From: Paenibacillus xylanilyticus
Lineage (GTDB): Bacteria; Bacillota; Bacilli; Paenibacillales; Paenibacillaceae
Length of the DNA: 64,000 nucleotides
Assembly: GCF_013359935.1 (NCBI RefSeq)
Contig: NZ_JABMCB010000192.1
Span: 62,001-126,000 of the forward strand
Reading direction: 5' to 3'
The first letter of the stretch is position 1. Every line of letters starts with the position of its first letter. Of the stretch, positions 34,472-43,125 are shown piece by piece. Under the pieces are notes generated by a model, which was given only the letters and a program-made list of their open reading frames with translations, was not told the DNA's origin and ran no database searches. The position numbers were made by a program, and so were the translations under genes.

Positions 34472-36481
34472 TTATTCTTCAGGTGGTAATTCAATCATCA
34501 GCCCTTCGACATGTTTGCGCCCCATCAGTTTTCGCTTTTTTCGATTTTCCTTCGTCTCCAGCACAATATCGAGGTCATAGTCGTCACCTGGATAAAGTTC
34601 ATCTGCGGATATATGAAGTGTCAGACGTTTCTTGTGGATTTTGACTTTACGCCCGCGCAGCATCACCCCGATATTTCCGCGGCTGTCTTCCACGTCACAG
34701 ACAATTCCTGCTTGATTCAGATAGGCTGCGTAAACACGATCCCCTTTTCGGAATTTTTTTGTTGGGAGAGCAGGCTGCGTCCCTTCTGACAGACGGGATG
34801 AACTGCTTGCTTCAATCTTCACTGGCATTTCTGCTCTCTTCACCGTTTTCTGTACAGCTGTGGAGTTCGGAGGCAGCTCCTGGGCAGGACGTTCTGTGAA
34901 TGTTGGCTTGGTTGCAGGTTCAGTTGGACTAAGGCTGCTGGACTGACTTGGTGAAACACCTTGATTCGAGATGGACTTGGAGCGATCAATAATGCGCTGT
35001 GGCATTCCCAATTTTAATGCGATGGAATAAGCGTAGCTCTCTCCAGCTTCCCCGATCCGCAAACGGTAAAGGGGCTGCAGCGTAGCCGTATCGAATTCCA
35101 TCCGTGCATTTTCAAATCCTGGCGTGGCAGCGGCAAAATGCTTGATTTCCCCGAAATGGGTCGTGGCCACCACGGTTGCTCCGCGGCTGTGAAGTTCCTC
35201 TAGCATGGCGATAGAGAGGCCCACACCTTCACCTGGATCTGTCCCGGAGGCCATCTCATCAATGAGCACAAGCGTGGATGCGTCAGCCTGCTCCAGGATG
35301 CCGATCATGTTGCGGATATGTGCCGAGAAGGTGCTGAGTGCCTGCTCCAAACTCTGTCCGTCACCAATATCGACAGCCACTTCGTGATAAACGGCCATTT
35401 CGCCGCCTTCACCCACAGGAACAAGCAGACCGGACTGCATCATCAGGGTGAGCAGCCCCAGTGTCTTGAGTGCAACTGTTTTGCCGCCCGTATTTGGTCC
35501 TGTAATAATGAGCGAGGAATAGTCCCTGCCAATAGCAAAATCCAGTGGAACCATGGAGGAACCCATTAAAGGATGACGTGCCTGCTGAAGCGTAACCAGG
35601 CCCGACGTATTCACTTGTACAGAACGTCCGTCCATGGTTGCAGCATATTTCGCTTTGGCAAACAGGAAATCCAGTACCCCTACCGTTTCGGTATTCAGTG
35701 CAATCTCCCGGTTGTACGACTCTGCCAGGGAAGTTAAGTCACCCAGGATTTTCATTTCTTCCCTGGACTCTTCGGCTTGCAGTGAAGTGAGCTCCATCTG
35801 CAGACCTACCAGCTCTGCCGGTTCAATATATACGGTTTGCCCGCTTCCGGATTCATCCAGCACACTGCCTTTGACCTGTTTGCGGAATTCTTTCTTGATG
35901 GGCAATACGGTTCTGCCGCCGCGCTGACTGATCACGTTCTCCTGCATGATGGACCGGTGCTTGCTAACGAGTGAATCCAGCTTGCGCTTCATTCGTTCCT
36001 CGTGCACGGTCATCTTTTTCCGGATACGTGTCAATTCCTTGCTCGCCTGATCCTGGATGCGCCCGCTGTGGATGCAGCGTTCAATCTCGCTTAAAAGGGA
36101 TTCCATGCGCATCATGGACGAAGCATAACGACTCACTGTCGGAGCTGCTTCGGATTTGCCCTCCATGTATTTCATGAGTTGTGCACAGCTCCGCAGAAAT
36201 TGCGCAAGTTGACTGAAGTCGCGTTCACTGAACAGGTAACCGGTACCGAGCAGGTCCATAATGGTCTCCATGCCGTCTAGCGAAGGGATGGGAACACTGG
36301 CGCCAGAGCGGATCAATGCCGCTGCCTCTTCTGTTTCGGCGAGGCGCATCTGGATCAGTTGGGCGTCTACCATGGGTTTCAACTCTCGCGCGTACCGTTT
36401 GCCCAGATAGGAAAGGGCGCAGGATGCGACGTTGTTTTGAATGTGGTGATAGCCCAAAGTGTTCAATGTGTTTTCATTCAT
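34472..36481 (-). CDS. MutS2-like ATPase lacking the Smr domain
   Basis: A 669-residue MutS-family protein. The core and clamp region carries long helices (TRIRKKMTVHEERMKRKLDSLV), and VISQRGGRTVLPIKKEFRKQVKGSVLDESGSG is a MutS2 signature. The ATPase has Walker A GPNTGGKT at residues 328-335 and Walker B LVLIDEM with Asp408-Glu409, then ATTHFGEIKHFA. A low-complexity Ser/Pro-rich linker (about 500-570) leads to a KOW-like end, and the protein stops at LMGRKHVEGLMIELPPEE, where true MutS2 proteins would begin the Smr nuclease domain. MutS2 of B. subtilis senses collided ribosomes; a paralogue without Smr could split or rescue ribosomes. Start ATG 36481 follows AAGGAGAG. The gene sits behind an elaborate leader. 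Confidence 0.85.
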   Translation of the reverse strand: MNENTLNTLGYHHIQNNVASCALSYLGKRYARELKPMVDAQLIQMRLAETEEAAALIRSGASVPIPSLDGMETIMDLLGTGYLFSERDFSQLAQFLRSCAQLMKYMEGKSEAAPTVSRYASSMMRMESLLSEIERCIHSGRIQDQASKELTRIRKKMTVHEERMKRKLDSLVSKHRSIMQENVISQRGGRTVLPIKKEFRKQVKGSVLDESGSGQTVYIEPAELVGLQMELTSLQAEESREEMKILGDLTSLAESYNREIALNTETVGVLDFLFAKAKYAATMDGRSVQVNTSGLVTLQQARHPLMGSSMVPLDFAIGRDYSSLIITGPNTGGKTVALKTLGLLTLMMQSGLLVPVGEGGEMAVYHEVAVDIGDGQSLEQALSTFSAHIRNMIGILEQADASTLVLIDEMASGTDPGEGVGLSIAMLEELHSRGATVVATTHFGEIKHFAAATPGFENARMEFDTATLQPLYRLRIGEAGESYAYSIALKLGMPQRIIDRSKSISNQGVSPSQSSSLSPTEPATKPTFTERPAQELPPNSTAVQKTVKRAEMPVKIEASSSSRLSEGTQPALPTKKFRKGDRVYAAYLNQAGIVCDVEDSRGNIGVMLRGRKVKIHKKRLTLHISADELYPGDDYDLDIVLETKENRKKRKLMGRKHVEGLMIELPPEE

Positions 36482-36551
36482 GCTTGATCTCTCCTTGGAT
36501 ATAAAATGTAATTTCGATCGGTTCTAACTCAGAATCTATTCCTGAAAAACG

Positions 36552-36591
36552 CAAAAAGGGCGGAGAATGAACAAACGTCATTCTCCGCCCT
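36552..36591 (-). terminator. Second leader terminator of the MutS2-like gene
   Basis: On the minus strand AGGGCGGAGAATGA (36591-36578) pairs exactly with TCATTCTCCGCCCT (36570-36557) around a seven-base loop and is followed by TTTTTG and, nine bases on, more Ts. It is a 14-bp perfect stem inside the 5' leader, 70 bases before the start codon. Confidence 0.85.
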
Positions 36592-36629
36592 AAATGTAGG
36601 GGAAAGCAGAGTCCATGATAGGTCTATAC

Positions 36630-36658
36630 AAAAAAATCCACGCTGAACACAGCGCGGA
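36630..36658 (-). terminator. First leader terminator of the MutS2-like gene
   Basis: Minus-strand TCCGCGCTG (36658-36650), loop TGTT, CAGCGTGGA (36645-36637), then seven Ts (36636-36630). An outer stem GGTCTAT/ATAGACC (36666-36660 with 36627-36621) encloses it. The 5' arm can instead pair with GAACAGCGG upstream (36710-36702), an antiterminator candidate. Confidence 0.85.
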
Positions 36659-36706
36659 AATAGACCCGGACAAGTACAATCCCGGAGGCGATTTATGATA
36701 TCCGCT

Positions 36707-36817
36707 GTTCTTAACTAAGTACAGGGTTACGGCGCATCATGAAATACACGTATGCCATAAGGCACAAGCGACATGAAAAGCCAAACTCCTGAATATGAAA
36801 CTTGATTAGTTAAGAAC
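36707..36817 (-). promoter_or_regulatory. Long-range leader stem that contains the end of upstream ORF 1
   Basis: GTTCTTAACTAA (36817-36806) and TTAGTTAAGAAC (36718-36707) are perfect 12-base complements on the minus-strand RNA. The first copy is exactly the last four codons of upstream ORF 1, stop included. The loop holds upstream ORF 2 and a TGCC-TTAT-GGCA hairpin. A ribosome held on ORF 1 would free the second arm, whose extension GAACAGCGG can pair with the 5' arm of the first terminator. Confidence 0.75.
36727..36774 (-). CDS. Upstream ORF 2 in the MutS2-like leader, 15 residues
   Basis: ATG at 36774 with AGGAG (36790-36786) 11 bases upstream encodes MSLVPYGIRVFHDAP and stops at 36727, nine bases before the second arm of the leader stem. 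A ribosome finishing here would cover that arm. It is a candidate regulatory peptide; no similarity is known to me. Confidence 0.5.
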   Translation of the reverse strand: MSLVPYGIRVFHDAP

Positions 36818-36829
36818 GCTCACCGACAT
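36806..36829 (-). CDS. Upstream ORF 1 in the MutS2-like leader, 7 residues
   Basis: ATG at 36829 with AAAGGAGAG six to eight bases upstream encodes MSVSVLN and a TAA. The ribosome binding site is the best in the leader and the ORF ends within the 12-bp stem, as expected for a ribosome-sensing leader peptide. The short hydrophobic peptide resembles erm- and ABC-F-type leaders in layout, not in sequence. Confidence 0.6.
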   Translation of the reverse strand: MSVSVLN

Positions 36830-36863
36830 CAAAATCTCTCCTTTGATTGAGGAATATGCTTCC

Positions 36864-36893
36864 ACTATAAACTGGAAATTGCCCGAAAGTCAA
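36864..36893 (-). promoter_or_regulatory. Promoter of the MutS2-like gene
   Basis: On the minus strand TTGACT (36893-36888), an 18-base spacer and TATAGT (36869-36864). It predicts a start near 36857, 28 bases before upstream ORF 1, and a leader of about 375 nucleotides. Confidence 0.75.
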
Positions 36894-36959
36894 CCTTAAG
36901 AATAAATAGTGGACTTGAATAAGATTGGGTTTTAAAATAACAATAGTAAATTAATCCAA

Positions 36960-36973
36960 TGAAAGCGATATTA
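36960..36973 (+). promoter_or_regulatory. CcpA cre site ahead of the AraC membrane sensor
   Basis: TGAAAGCGATATTA matches the cre consensus at 13 of 14 positions, 68 bases upstream of the sensor start. It implies catabolite repression of the oligosaccharide locus regulator. Confidence 0.65.
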
Positions 36974-37040
36974 TACAGATGGCTTTACATACGAACAGGC
37001 ATTAAAACATGCATATTCTATACAAAGGAGGATGCTCTCA

Positions 37041-39377
37041 TTGCCTAAATATTTGCTGCGTTTGCTCTGCTTTACCATGATTCTTGGAGCCCTTCCGGTC
37101 ATCGTGATTGGTTCAGTCTCTTATTCGATCGCTTCGCGTGACATTGAACAGAAAGTGCGTGAGAGCAATCTGCAGATTCTGCATCAAACCCAAATGCGAG
37201 TAGAGCAAGTTCTGCGCAGTCTGCAATTGTCATCCATCCAGTATGTGAATTCTCCATTGGTATTACAAGCGATGAAAAAACCGCTGGACAGCTCTGAATT
37301 TCAGGAAATACGTGATCTTACGTCCGGTTTTAACAATCTGCAAGCGGTTACAAACATAGATCAGGCGTATCTGGTTAACCTGGATCAAGACTGGGTGGTT
37401 TCCATGAGATCATTTGGGAAATTGGAGGATTTCAGTATTCGGGACCGAATTGGCTCCTACCTCAGTTATACGAACAGTTTGTTCTGGGTGACTCAGAATG
37501 AAAATTCGTCAATAGAAAGCGTGCCGGCTTCAGCCGGGCTGGGAGAAAGTTCACAAGAACAGATGCCCACACTTATTTCATCGAACAATGTGGTTAGCAT
37601 GGTCTTCAAAATCCCGATGGTTCCAACCAATGTGAGGCCTAAGGGATTTCTCGTTATTGATATCGCCGATGCAGAGCTTAGTACCTTTTTGAGCCGGAAT
37701 CCGAATTCCGGAGAAATGTATGTGCTGGACCGGGAGCAGAAGTTTTTTCTGAATGATACGGAACATGAGGGAAAATATGCTGCCCTGAATGAGCAAATCC
37801 ATGAAAAGGTGGAATTGACCAGCCAGACAGAGGGTTTCTTTAATGCTGAAGTGGAAGGAAACCCGGTGGCCGTCAGTTACAGGAAATCTCCACTCAATGG
37901 GTGGTTATATGTATCGGTCGTATCCCTTGGACAGATTACTGCCCAGTCGCAGAAAATTGCACTGGTTACCGGAGTTGCTACGCTGGTCATGTTATGCGTG
38001 ACCGGATTGTTCGCCATATATGGCAGCCGCCGGATGTATTCTCCCATTTCCAGACTGCTGCAGTTTACCAAGGGGCTGGATTCGCCTGCCCAGCAGACAG
38101 GCCGGCGACAGGATGAATTTATTTATATTGAAGAGCGTTTATCCACATTGTTCAGCTCGGAAAAAACGCTGCGGGAAAAGATGAAAGGGCAGCATATTCA
38201 TCTGGAGGAATTTTTTATGACCAAACTGCTAACCGGCAAAATCTCCGAAGAGGATTTCAGATATCAGGGAGAACGTTATGACTTCCCGACAGGCTGGTCG
38301 AGTCTGGGTGTACTTACGCTTCAGATGGATACCCTGGAAGGAACAAGGTACGAAGAACAGGACAGGGACCTGCTGCTGTTTGCCGTGAACAATATGGTTG
38401 GAGAGCTTCTGCCAGCGGAGCTGCGCTTCACGCCGGTTATGATTGATGATGCCCAGGTGACAGTGCTGGCATCCGAACTGAATGATGAGCAGCAGCTTAA
38501 GGAGTGGATGCACACACAGGCGGAATGGATTAGGGAACGGGTCGTAACCTATCTGAACCTGCCCGTAAGTATCGGCATAAGCCGATCCTATTCTGCCATA
38601 GGAGACACACCGAGAGCGTATCAGGAGAGCCGGGAGGCACTTCAGGGCCGGGTGAGTCTGGGAAGCCGCATCATTTTGCATTATGAAGATATTCAGCCGC
38701 GCGGTCAGACAGAGGCGGCCTTATATACACAGCTCAGAATGATAGAGGATCAGCTCGCTTCGGCCTTGAAACAAGGGGATGAAGAGAAAACGGATGCGTA
38801 TTTTACCCAGTATCTGGGGCTGCTTGCTGATAAGAAACTGCATTTCAGTGAATATCCGGTCATTATGGTTCAGCTTTTGTCCCGGGTATACCAGCTTGTG
38901 CAGGAACAGGGCGGAGATGTGGCGGAAGTGCTGGGTGAGAAGGCATCCATGGCCCATTTGCTGAAGCTGTCCACCCTCGATGAAATGACGAACTGGTTCC
39001 GCAAGCGTTTGTTTGTGCCCGTGATTCGTTTCTGGCGTGAGCAGGAAGAATCCCAGTACATGAATATTGCCCGGCGAATGATCCGGTTGATTGAGGAGCG
39101 GTATGACCGTGAGCTATCCCTGGAAGCTTGTGCGGAAGAACTGAATTTTCATCCCGTCTATTTAAGCCGGGTATTCAAGAAGGAAGCCGGGGTGAATTTT
39201 ACCGAATATCTGGCAGAGTACCGTATGGAAAAAGCCAAGACCTGGCTGCAGACAACCAACCTCAAAATATCGGAAATTGCCGAGAAACTAAACTACACCA
39301 ATCCAACCGCATTTATCCGAACGTTTCGCAAAATCACGGGAACGACCCCCGGCAAGTACCGGGAACAGCAGCGGTAA
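37041..39377 (+). CDS. Membrane-bound AraC-family sensor regulator (YesS-like)
   Basis: A 778-residue one-component sensor. An N-terminal membrane segment (LCFTMILGALPVIVIGSVSYSI) and a second at about 300 (IALVTGVATLVMLCVTGLFAIYG) flank an extracytoplasmic sensor domain. A HAMP-like and linker region follow. Two C-terminal AraC helix-turn-helix motifs are at about 690-775 (LEACAEELNFHPVYLSRVFK, KISEIAEKLNYTNPTAFIRTF). Such proteins activate adjacent oligosaccharide ABC transporter operons. I choose the TTG at 37041 because AAAGGAGG is nine bases before it; the ATG at 37032 touches the site directly. A terminator separates it from the transporter genes. Confidence 0.88.
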   Translation: MPKYLLRLLCFTMILGALPVIVIGSVSYSIASRDIEQKVRESNLQILHQTQMRVEQVLRSLQLSSIQYVNSPLVLQAMKKPLDSSEFQEIRDLTSGFNNLQAVTNIDQAYLVNLDQDWVVSMRSFGKLEDFSIRDRIGSYLSYTNSLFWVTQNENSSIESVPASAGLGESSQEQMPTLISSNNVVSMVFKIPMVPTNVRPKGFLVIDIADAELSTFLSRNPNSGEMYVLDREQKFFLNDTEHEGKYAALNEQIHEKVELTSQTEGFFNAEVEGNPVAVSYRKSPLNGWLYVSVVSLGQITAQSQKIALVTGVATLVMLCVTGLFAIYGSRRMYSPISRLLQFTKGLDSPAQQTGRRQDEFIYIEERLSTLFSSEKTLREKMKGQHIHLEEFFMTKLLTGKISEEDFRYQGERYDFPTGWSSLGVLTLQMDTLEGTRYEEQDRDLLLFAVNNMVGELLPAELRFTPVMIDDAQVTVLASELNDEQQLKEWMHTQAEWIRERVVTYLNLPVSIGISRSYSAIGDTPRAYQESREALQGRVSLGSRIILHYEDIQPRGQTEAALYTQLRMIEDQLASALKQGDEEKTDAYFTQYLGLLADKKLHFSEYPVIMVQLLSRVYQLVQEQGGDVAEVLGEKASMAHLLKLSTLDEMTNWFRKRLFVPVIRFWREQEESQYMNIARRMIRLIEERYDRELSLEACAEELNFHPVYLSRVFKKEAGVNFTEYLAEYRMEKAKTWLQTTNLKISEIAEKLNYTNPTAFIRTFRKITGTTPGKYREQQR

Positions 39378-39384
39378 AACAAGC

Positions 39385-39416
39385 CTGCTCTGCCTGCCAT
39401 GGCGGGCAGGCTTTTT
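39385..39416 (+). terminator. Terminator of the AraC membrane sensor
   Basis: GCCTGCC (39392-39398) and GGCAGGC (39405-39411) form a GC-rich stem followed by TTTTT. Confidence 0.85.
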
Positions 39417-39627
39417 CATGTCTGTAAGCCCATGTAACCAAGCTCTTTTGTTTCGGGTTAAGACAGGAACATCGAGGTTAAAACGGGTGCATCCACACCT
39501 GAAATTCAAACGGGGGAATTGTCTCAAACCCTTGCAGGGCAAGGAAAAACAAGAAGCTAAAACCGGACGATAGCCAGTGATCCGTTTATCCTCCACAATG
39601 AAGGCATGAATTCAGGAAGTGATCATT

Positions 39628-39641
39628 TGTAATCGTTTCCA
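39628..39641 (+). promoter_or_regulatory. CcpA cre site ahead of the ABC transporter operon
   Basis: TGTAATCGTTTCCA matches the cre consensus at 13 of 14 positions and ends 20 bases before the first permease start codon, where CcpA could block initiation or elongation. I could not find a clear -35/-10 pair in 39417-39627, in line with an activator-dependent promoter. Confidence 0.7.
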
Positions 39642-39660
39642 ATGTGGGGAGGAAGACACT

Positions 39661-40614
39661 ATGAAAGCCGAAACGGCGGCTCGGACACGGCCCGCTACCC
39701 GCAGTGACAAAAACCTGCTGTGGAGGGACGTCATTAAAAACCGGTGGCTCTATATCATGTTGATACCGGGTGTGCTTTACTTTGTTATTTTCAAATATAT
39801 ACCTATGTATGGCATTACGATGGCTTTTCAGGATTACACACCTTACAAAGGCATTCTGGGCAGTGACTGGGTGGGATTTAAGCATTTCCAGCGTTTCTTC
39901 GGGGAACCGCAGTTCTGGACATTGTTCCGGAATACGTTTTTGCTGGCGATCTATAATCTGGTCTTTTTCTTCCCGCTGCCTATTGTACTGGCATTGATGT
40001 TGAATGAAGTGCGCCGTGAGCGATTCAAGCGTTTTGTACAGACTTTGGTCTATGTTCCACACTTTGTTTCATGGGTGGTCGTTGTTGGGGTATTCTACAT
40101 GCTGTTTACGACAGAAGGTGGCGCCATCAACGAATTGCTGTACAGTCTCACGGGACAAAAGATTGCGTTCCTGCTGGAACCAGGCTGGTTCCGCTCCATG
40201 ATTGTAGGACAATCCATCTGGAAAGAGGTCGGCTGGGGCACGATTATTTTCCTTGCGGCACTCTCCGGTGTAGACACACAGCTCTATGAAGCTGCACGGA
40301 TTGATGGTGCCAATCGCTGGCGCCAGACATGGCATATTACACTGCCTGCGATCCGCAGTACGATTGTTATTTTGCTCATTCTTCGTCTGGGCAACTTCCT
40401 GGATACAGGATTTGAACAGATCTTCCTGATGCTGACGCCAACCAACCGGGATGTCGGCGAGGTATTTGATACCTACGTATACACCAAAGGTTTGACACAA
40501 GCACAGTACAGCTATAGTGCCGCTGTCGGTTTGTTCAAGTCGGTTGTTGGGCTGGCGCTTGTACTGGGTGCCAATAAACTGGCCAAAAAATTCGGGGAGG
40601 AAGGCGTCTACTGA
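39661..40614 (+). CDS. Sugar ABC transporter permease (LplB-like)
   Basis: A 317-residue inner-membrane permease of the carbohydrate CUT1 class. Six hydrophobic segments are visible, starting with WLYIMLIPGVLYFVIF, and the cytoplasmic EAA loop reads YEAARIDGANRWRQTWHITLPAI. LplB/YteP-type proteins carry the segment GITMAFQDYTPYKGILGSDWVG. The ATG at 39661 follows GGGGAGGAAG; the in-frame start at 39619 would place the cre site inside the gene and is rejected. It pairs with the next permease and two binding proteins; no ATPase gene is nearby, so a shared MsmX-like ATPase elsewhere is likely. Confidence 0.88.
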   Translation: MKAETAARTRPATRSDKNLLWRDVIKNRWLYIMLIPGVLYFVIFKYIPMYGITMAFQDYTPYKGILGSDWVGFKHFQRFFGEPQFWTLFRNTFLLAIYNLVFFFPLPIVLALMLNEVRRERFKRFVQTLVYVPHFVSWVVVVGVFYMLFTTEGGAINELLYSLTGQKIAFLLEPGWFRSMIVGQSIWKEVGWGTIIFLAALSGVDTQLYEAARIDGANRWRQTWHITLPAIRSTIVILLILRLGNFLDTGFEQIFLMLTPTNRDVGEVFDTYVYTKGLTQAQYSYSAAVGLFKSVVGLALVLGANKLAKKFGEEGVY

Positions 40615-40658
40615 CATGAGGAAGCAGGCGTTTTCACCAGACAGGAGTGAACATTAAG

Positions 40659-41531
40659 ATGCAACAGGATAAAACGTGGGGCAACCGCATCTTCGATATC
40701 GTCAATCATGGCTTGCTGCTGCTGATCGGAATTGTAACCGTCATTCCGTTTATCTACATTTTGGCTGTCTCGTTTACCAGCCCGCATGAAGTGGCGAAGG
40801 GGGGATTCATCCTTTTTCCAAAAGAATTCTCCCTGGCTGCCTATCGCTACATTTTCTCGACGGATACACTGATTCGCAGTCTCGGTGTTTCAATCTACAT
40901 TACGGTGGTCGGCACATTGATTAATCTGCTGTTCACGTCACTTATGGCGTATCCACTATCCAGAAGATATTTGCGCGGACGGCAGCCGATTCTGCTCGGG
41001 GTATTGTTCACTATGCTGTTCAGCGGAGGCATGATCCCAACCTATTTCGTGGTCAAATCGCTGCATCTGACCGATACATTATGGTCCCTGATGCTGCCTA
41101 CCGCGATCAGTGCCTTTAACCTGATCGTACTCAAAAACTTCTTCCAGGCTATTCCGGATGAACTGGAGGATGCCGCCAAAATCGATGGTTGTAACGATGT
41201 GGGTGTTCTGTTCCGAATTGTATTGCCTTTGTCAATGCCGGCGATGGCCACCTTCTCCCTGTTCTATGCAGTCGCTCACTGGAACAGCTTCTTCAACGCT
41301 GTCATCTACATCAACGACAGTGAGAAGTGGCCGGTTCAGGTCTGGCTTCGTGAAATTGTCATTCTGGCACAGAGCCGAATTGGAGACACGAGTATTGAAG
41401 AGACGGAGATTCAGCCGCTGACCATACGCATGGCTGTCATTGTTTTCTCCACGATTCCAATTATGCTCGTATATCCGTTCCTGCAAAAGCACTTTGCCAA
41501 AGGAGTGATGCTGGGGTCGGTAAAAGGTTGA
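40659..41531 (+). CDS. Sugar ABC transporter permease (YtcP/LplC-like)
   Basis: A 290-residue partner permease with six membrane segments. The EAA loop is LEDAAKIDGCNDVGVLFRIVLPLSMPA, and SFTSPHEVAKGGFILFPKEFSL and the ending FAKGVMLGSVKG are hallmarks of the YtcP/LplC group. The ATG at 40659 is preceded by AGGAG; the GTG at 40647 lies inside that site. It is 44 bases after the first permease, in the same operon. Confidence 0.88.
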   Translation: MQQDKTWGNRIFDIVNHGLLLLIGIVTVIPFIYILAVSFTSPHEVAKGGFILFPKEFSLAAYRYIFSTDTLIRSLGVSIYITVVGTLINLLFTSLMAYPLSRRYLRGRQPILLGVLFTMLFSGGMIPTYFVVKSLHLTDTLWSLMLPTAISAFNLIVLKNFFQAIPDELEDAAKIDGCNDVGVLFRIVLPLSMPAMATFSLFYAVAHWNSFFNAVIYINDSEKWPVQVWLREIVILAQSRIGDTSIEETEIQPLTIRMAVIVFSTIPIMLVYPFLQKHFAKGVMLGSVKG

Positions 41532-41602
41532 GATTGGGCAGTTGAATTGAATGATGCAAAACGCTGAATCAGCAATGTACAAAAAGGGGAGGTTTTCATT
41601 TG

Positions 41603-43102
41603 ATGAAGGCAACAAAAAAGAAAGCACTGGCTGTCCTGAGCACACTTGCGCTGGTCACGGGACTGCTGGCTGGATGCGGATCAGACGAGGGTCAGGCTGC
41701 CGAAGGCGGCGTACAGAACATATCCATCGCGATTGCACAGGTGGGGGATGTACCGAGCAAGGGCAATGAGGTTCAGCAGAAAATTGAAGCCTTTACCAAC
41801 ACCAAACTGGATATCCAGTGGATTCCCGCTTCGGCGTACAATGACAAAATTAACGTCATGATCGCTTCCAGCGATATGCCGAAGATCGTCAAGGTGCAGT
41901 ACAACCCGACGGTCACAAGCGCAATGCGTAACGATGTATTTTGGGAAATTGGTCCCCTGCTCAAGGATTACAAAAATCTGTCTGCACAGAACGAACGTTT
42001 CTTCAACAATATCAAGGTGGATGGCAAAATCTATGGTGTGCCGGTATTCTCCGATATTGCCCGGGCAACGGTCATTTACCGCAAAGACTGGTTTGACAAG
42101 CTGAATCTCAAGGTGCCAACCACACCGGATGAATGGTATGAAACAATCAAAACACTGGCGACTTCCGATCCGGATGGAGATGGTCAGGATAATACGTTCG
42201 GTCTGATGCTGTTCAAGAAATATAACGAAGATCAATATTCCTTCACGACGCGTCTTGGTGTAAGTTTTGGTGCACCGAACAAGTGGAAGGTAGAGGATGA
42301 CGGCAGCTTCACACCGGAATTCATGACGCCGGAATACATGCAGGTACTGGATCTGCTGAAACGGCTCTATTCGGAGAAACTGCTGAATCAGGATTTTGCC
42401 GTATTTGATTCGACTGAAGCAGAGAAAAAGTATGACTCCGGTGTCGTTGGCATACGAGTGGGCGTAGCTCAGAACGGTAAGAGTCAGCAGGAGCGCTTGT
42501 CCAAAAATGTTCCGGATGGCGAGGTAGATATCGCAGGTTTGCTTGGAGCAAATGGAGATCGTGTTGCAGGGCAAACAGGCAACTCCGGTATTCTGGCTTT
42601 TCCAAAAGCAACAGTGAAATCTGAAGAGGAGCTGAAAAGCCTGCTGACCTTTTTGGATAAGCTGATGGAACCAGAGATGGCAACGCTGCTGATGCGCGGG
42701 ATTGAAGACAAACATTTCAAAAAAGCTGGAGAAGATCTGGTGGAAATGAGCGACTTCGATGCGTTCCAGCGTGAAGTGAAGCCATATCGTGATAATTTGC
42801 CATACGTCGAAGGATACAATGTACCGAAATTGAAGGATACGGATCTTGGGGTCAAAGGCACTGAGCTCGCGAAAGAGCTGGCTGAACATGCCGTTCCGAA
42901 TCCTGCGCTTACCCTTTACTCACCGACCTATGGTGATCGTGGAGCTGACCTGGATCAGATGATTGCAGATGCACAAACCAAATATATTATGGGCAAGATC
43001 GATGAAAATGGATGGAAACAGGAAATAGAGAACTGGGCCAATGCAGGCGGAACCAAAATTCGCGAGGAGTATGCTGAAGACTATAAGAAACAGGCTCAAT
43101 AA
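41603..43102 (+). CDS. Extracellular sugar-binding lipoprotein 1 (LplA/YtcQ-like)
   Basis: A 499-residue binding lipoprotein. A signal sequence with lipobox LLAGC gives lipidated Cys25, and the mature part resembles LplA-type oligosaccharide binders. A calcium-type loop DPDGDGQDNTFG lies near residue 190. It captures an oligosaccharide, probably a pectin or rhamnogalacturonan fragment given the GH105 gene next door. The ATG at 41603 follows GGGGAGG; a TTG just before it is less likely. The second lipoprotein gene downstream is its paralogue, with the same motif order but clear sequence divergence. Confidence 0.88.
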   Translation: MKATKKKALAVLSTLALVTGLLAGCGSDEGQAAEGGVQNISIAIAQVGDVPSKGNEVQQKIEAFTNTKLDIQWIPASAYNDKINVMIASSDMPKIVKVQYNPTVTSAMRNDVFWEIGPLLKDYKNLSAQNERFFNNIKVDGKIYGVPVFSDIARATVIYRKDWFDKLNLKVPTTPDEWYETIKTLATSDPDGDGQDNTFGLMLFKKYNEDQYSFTTRLGVSFGAPNKWKVEDDGSFTPEFMTPEYMQVLDLLKRLYSEKLLNQDFAVFDSTEAEKKYDSGVVGIRVGVAQNGKSQQERLSKNVPDGEVDIAGLLGANGDRVAGQTGNSGILAFPKATVKSEEELKSLLTFLDKLMEPEMATLLMRGIEDKHFKKAGEDLVEMSDFDAFQREVKPYRDNLPYVEGYNVPKLKDTDLGVKGTELAKELAEHAVPNPALTLYSPTYGDRGADLDQMIADAQTKYIMGKIDENGWKQEIENWANAGGTKIREEYAEDYKKQAQ

Positions 43103-43125
43103 GCGGGCGGAAGCGGAGGTTATCG

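Noticed and set aside
36482..36857. T-box riboswitch in the MutS2-like leader
   Set aside because: No AGGGTGGNACCGCG-type T-box sequence and the gene is not an amino-acid gene; uORFs explain the structure better.
41681..42889. Long open frame of 402 codons on the minus strand
   Set aside because: Antisense to the first sugar-binding lipoprotein; no family motifs, no promoter, unusual composition.
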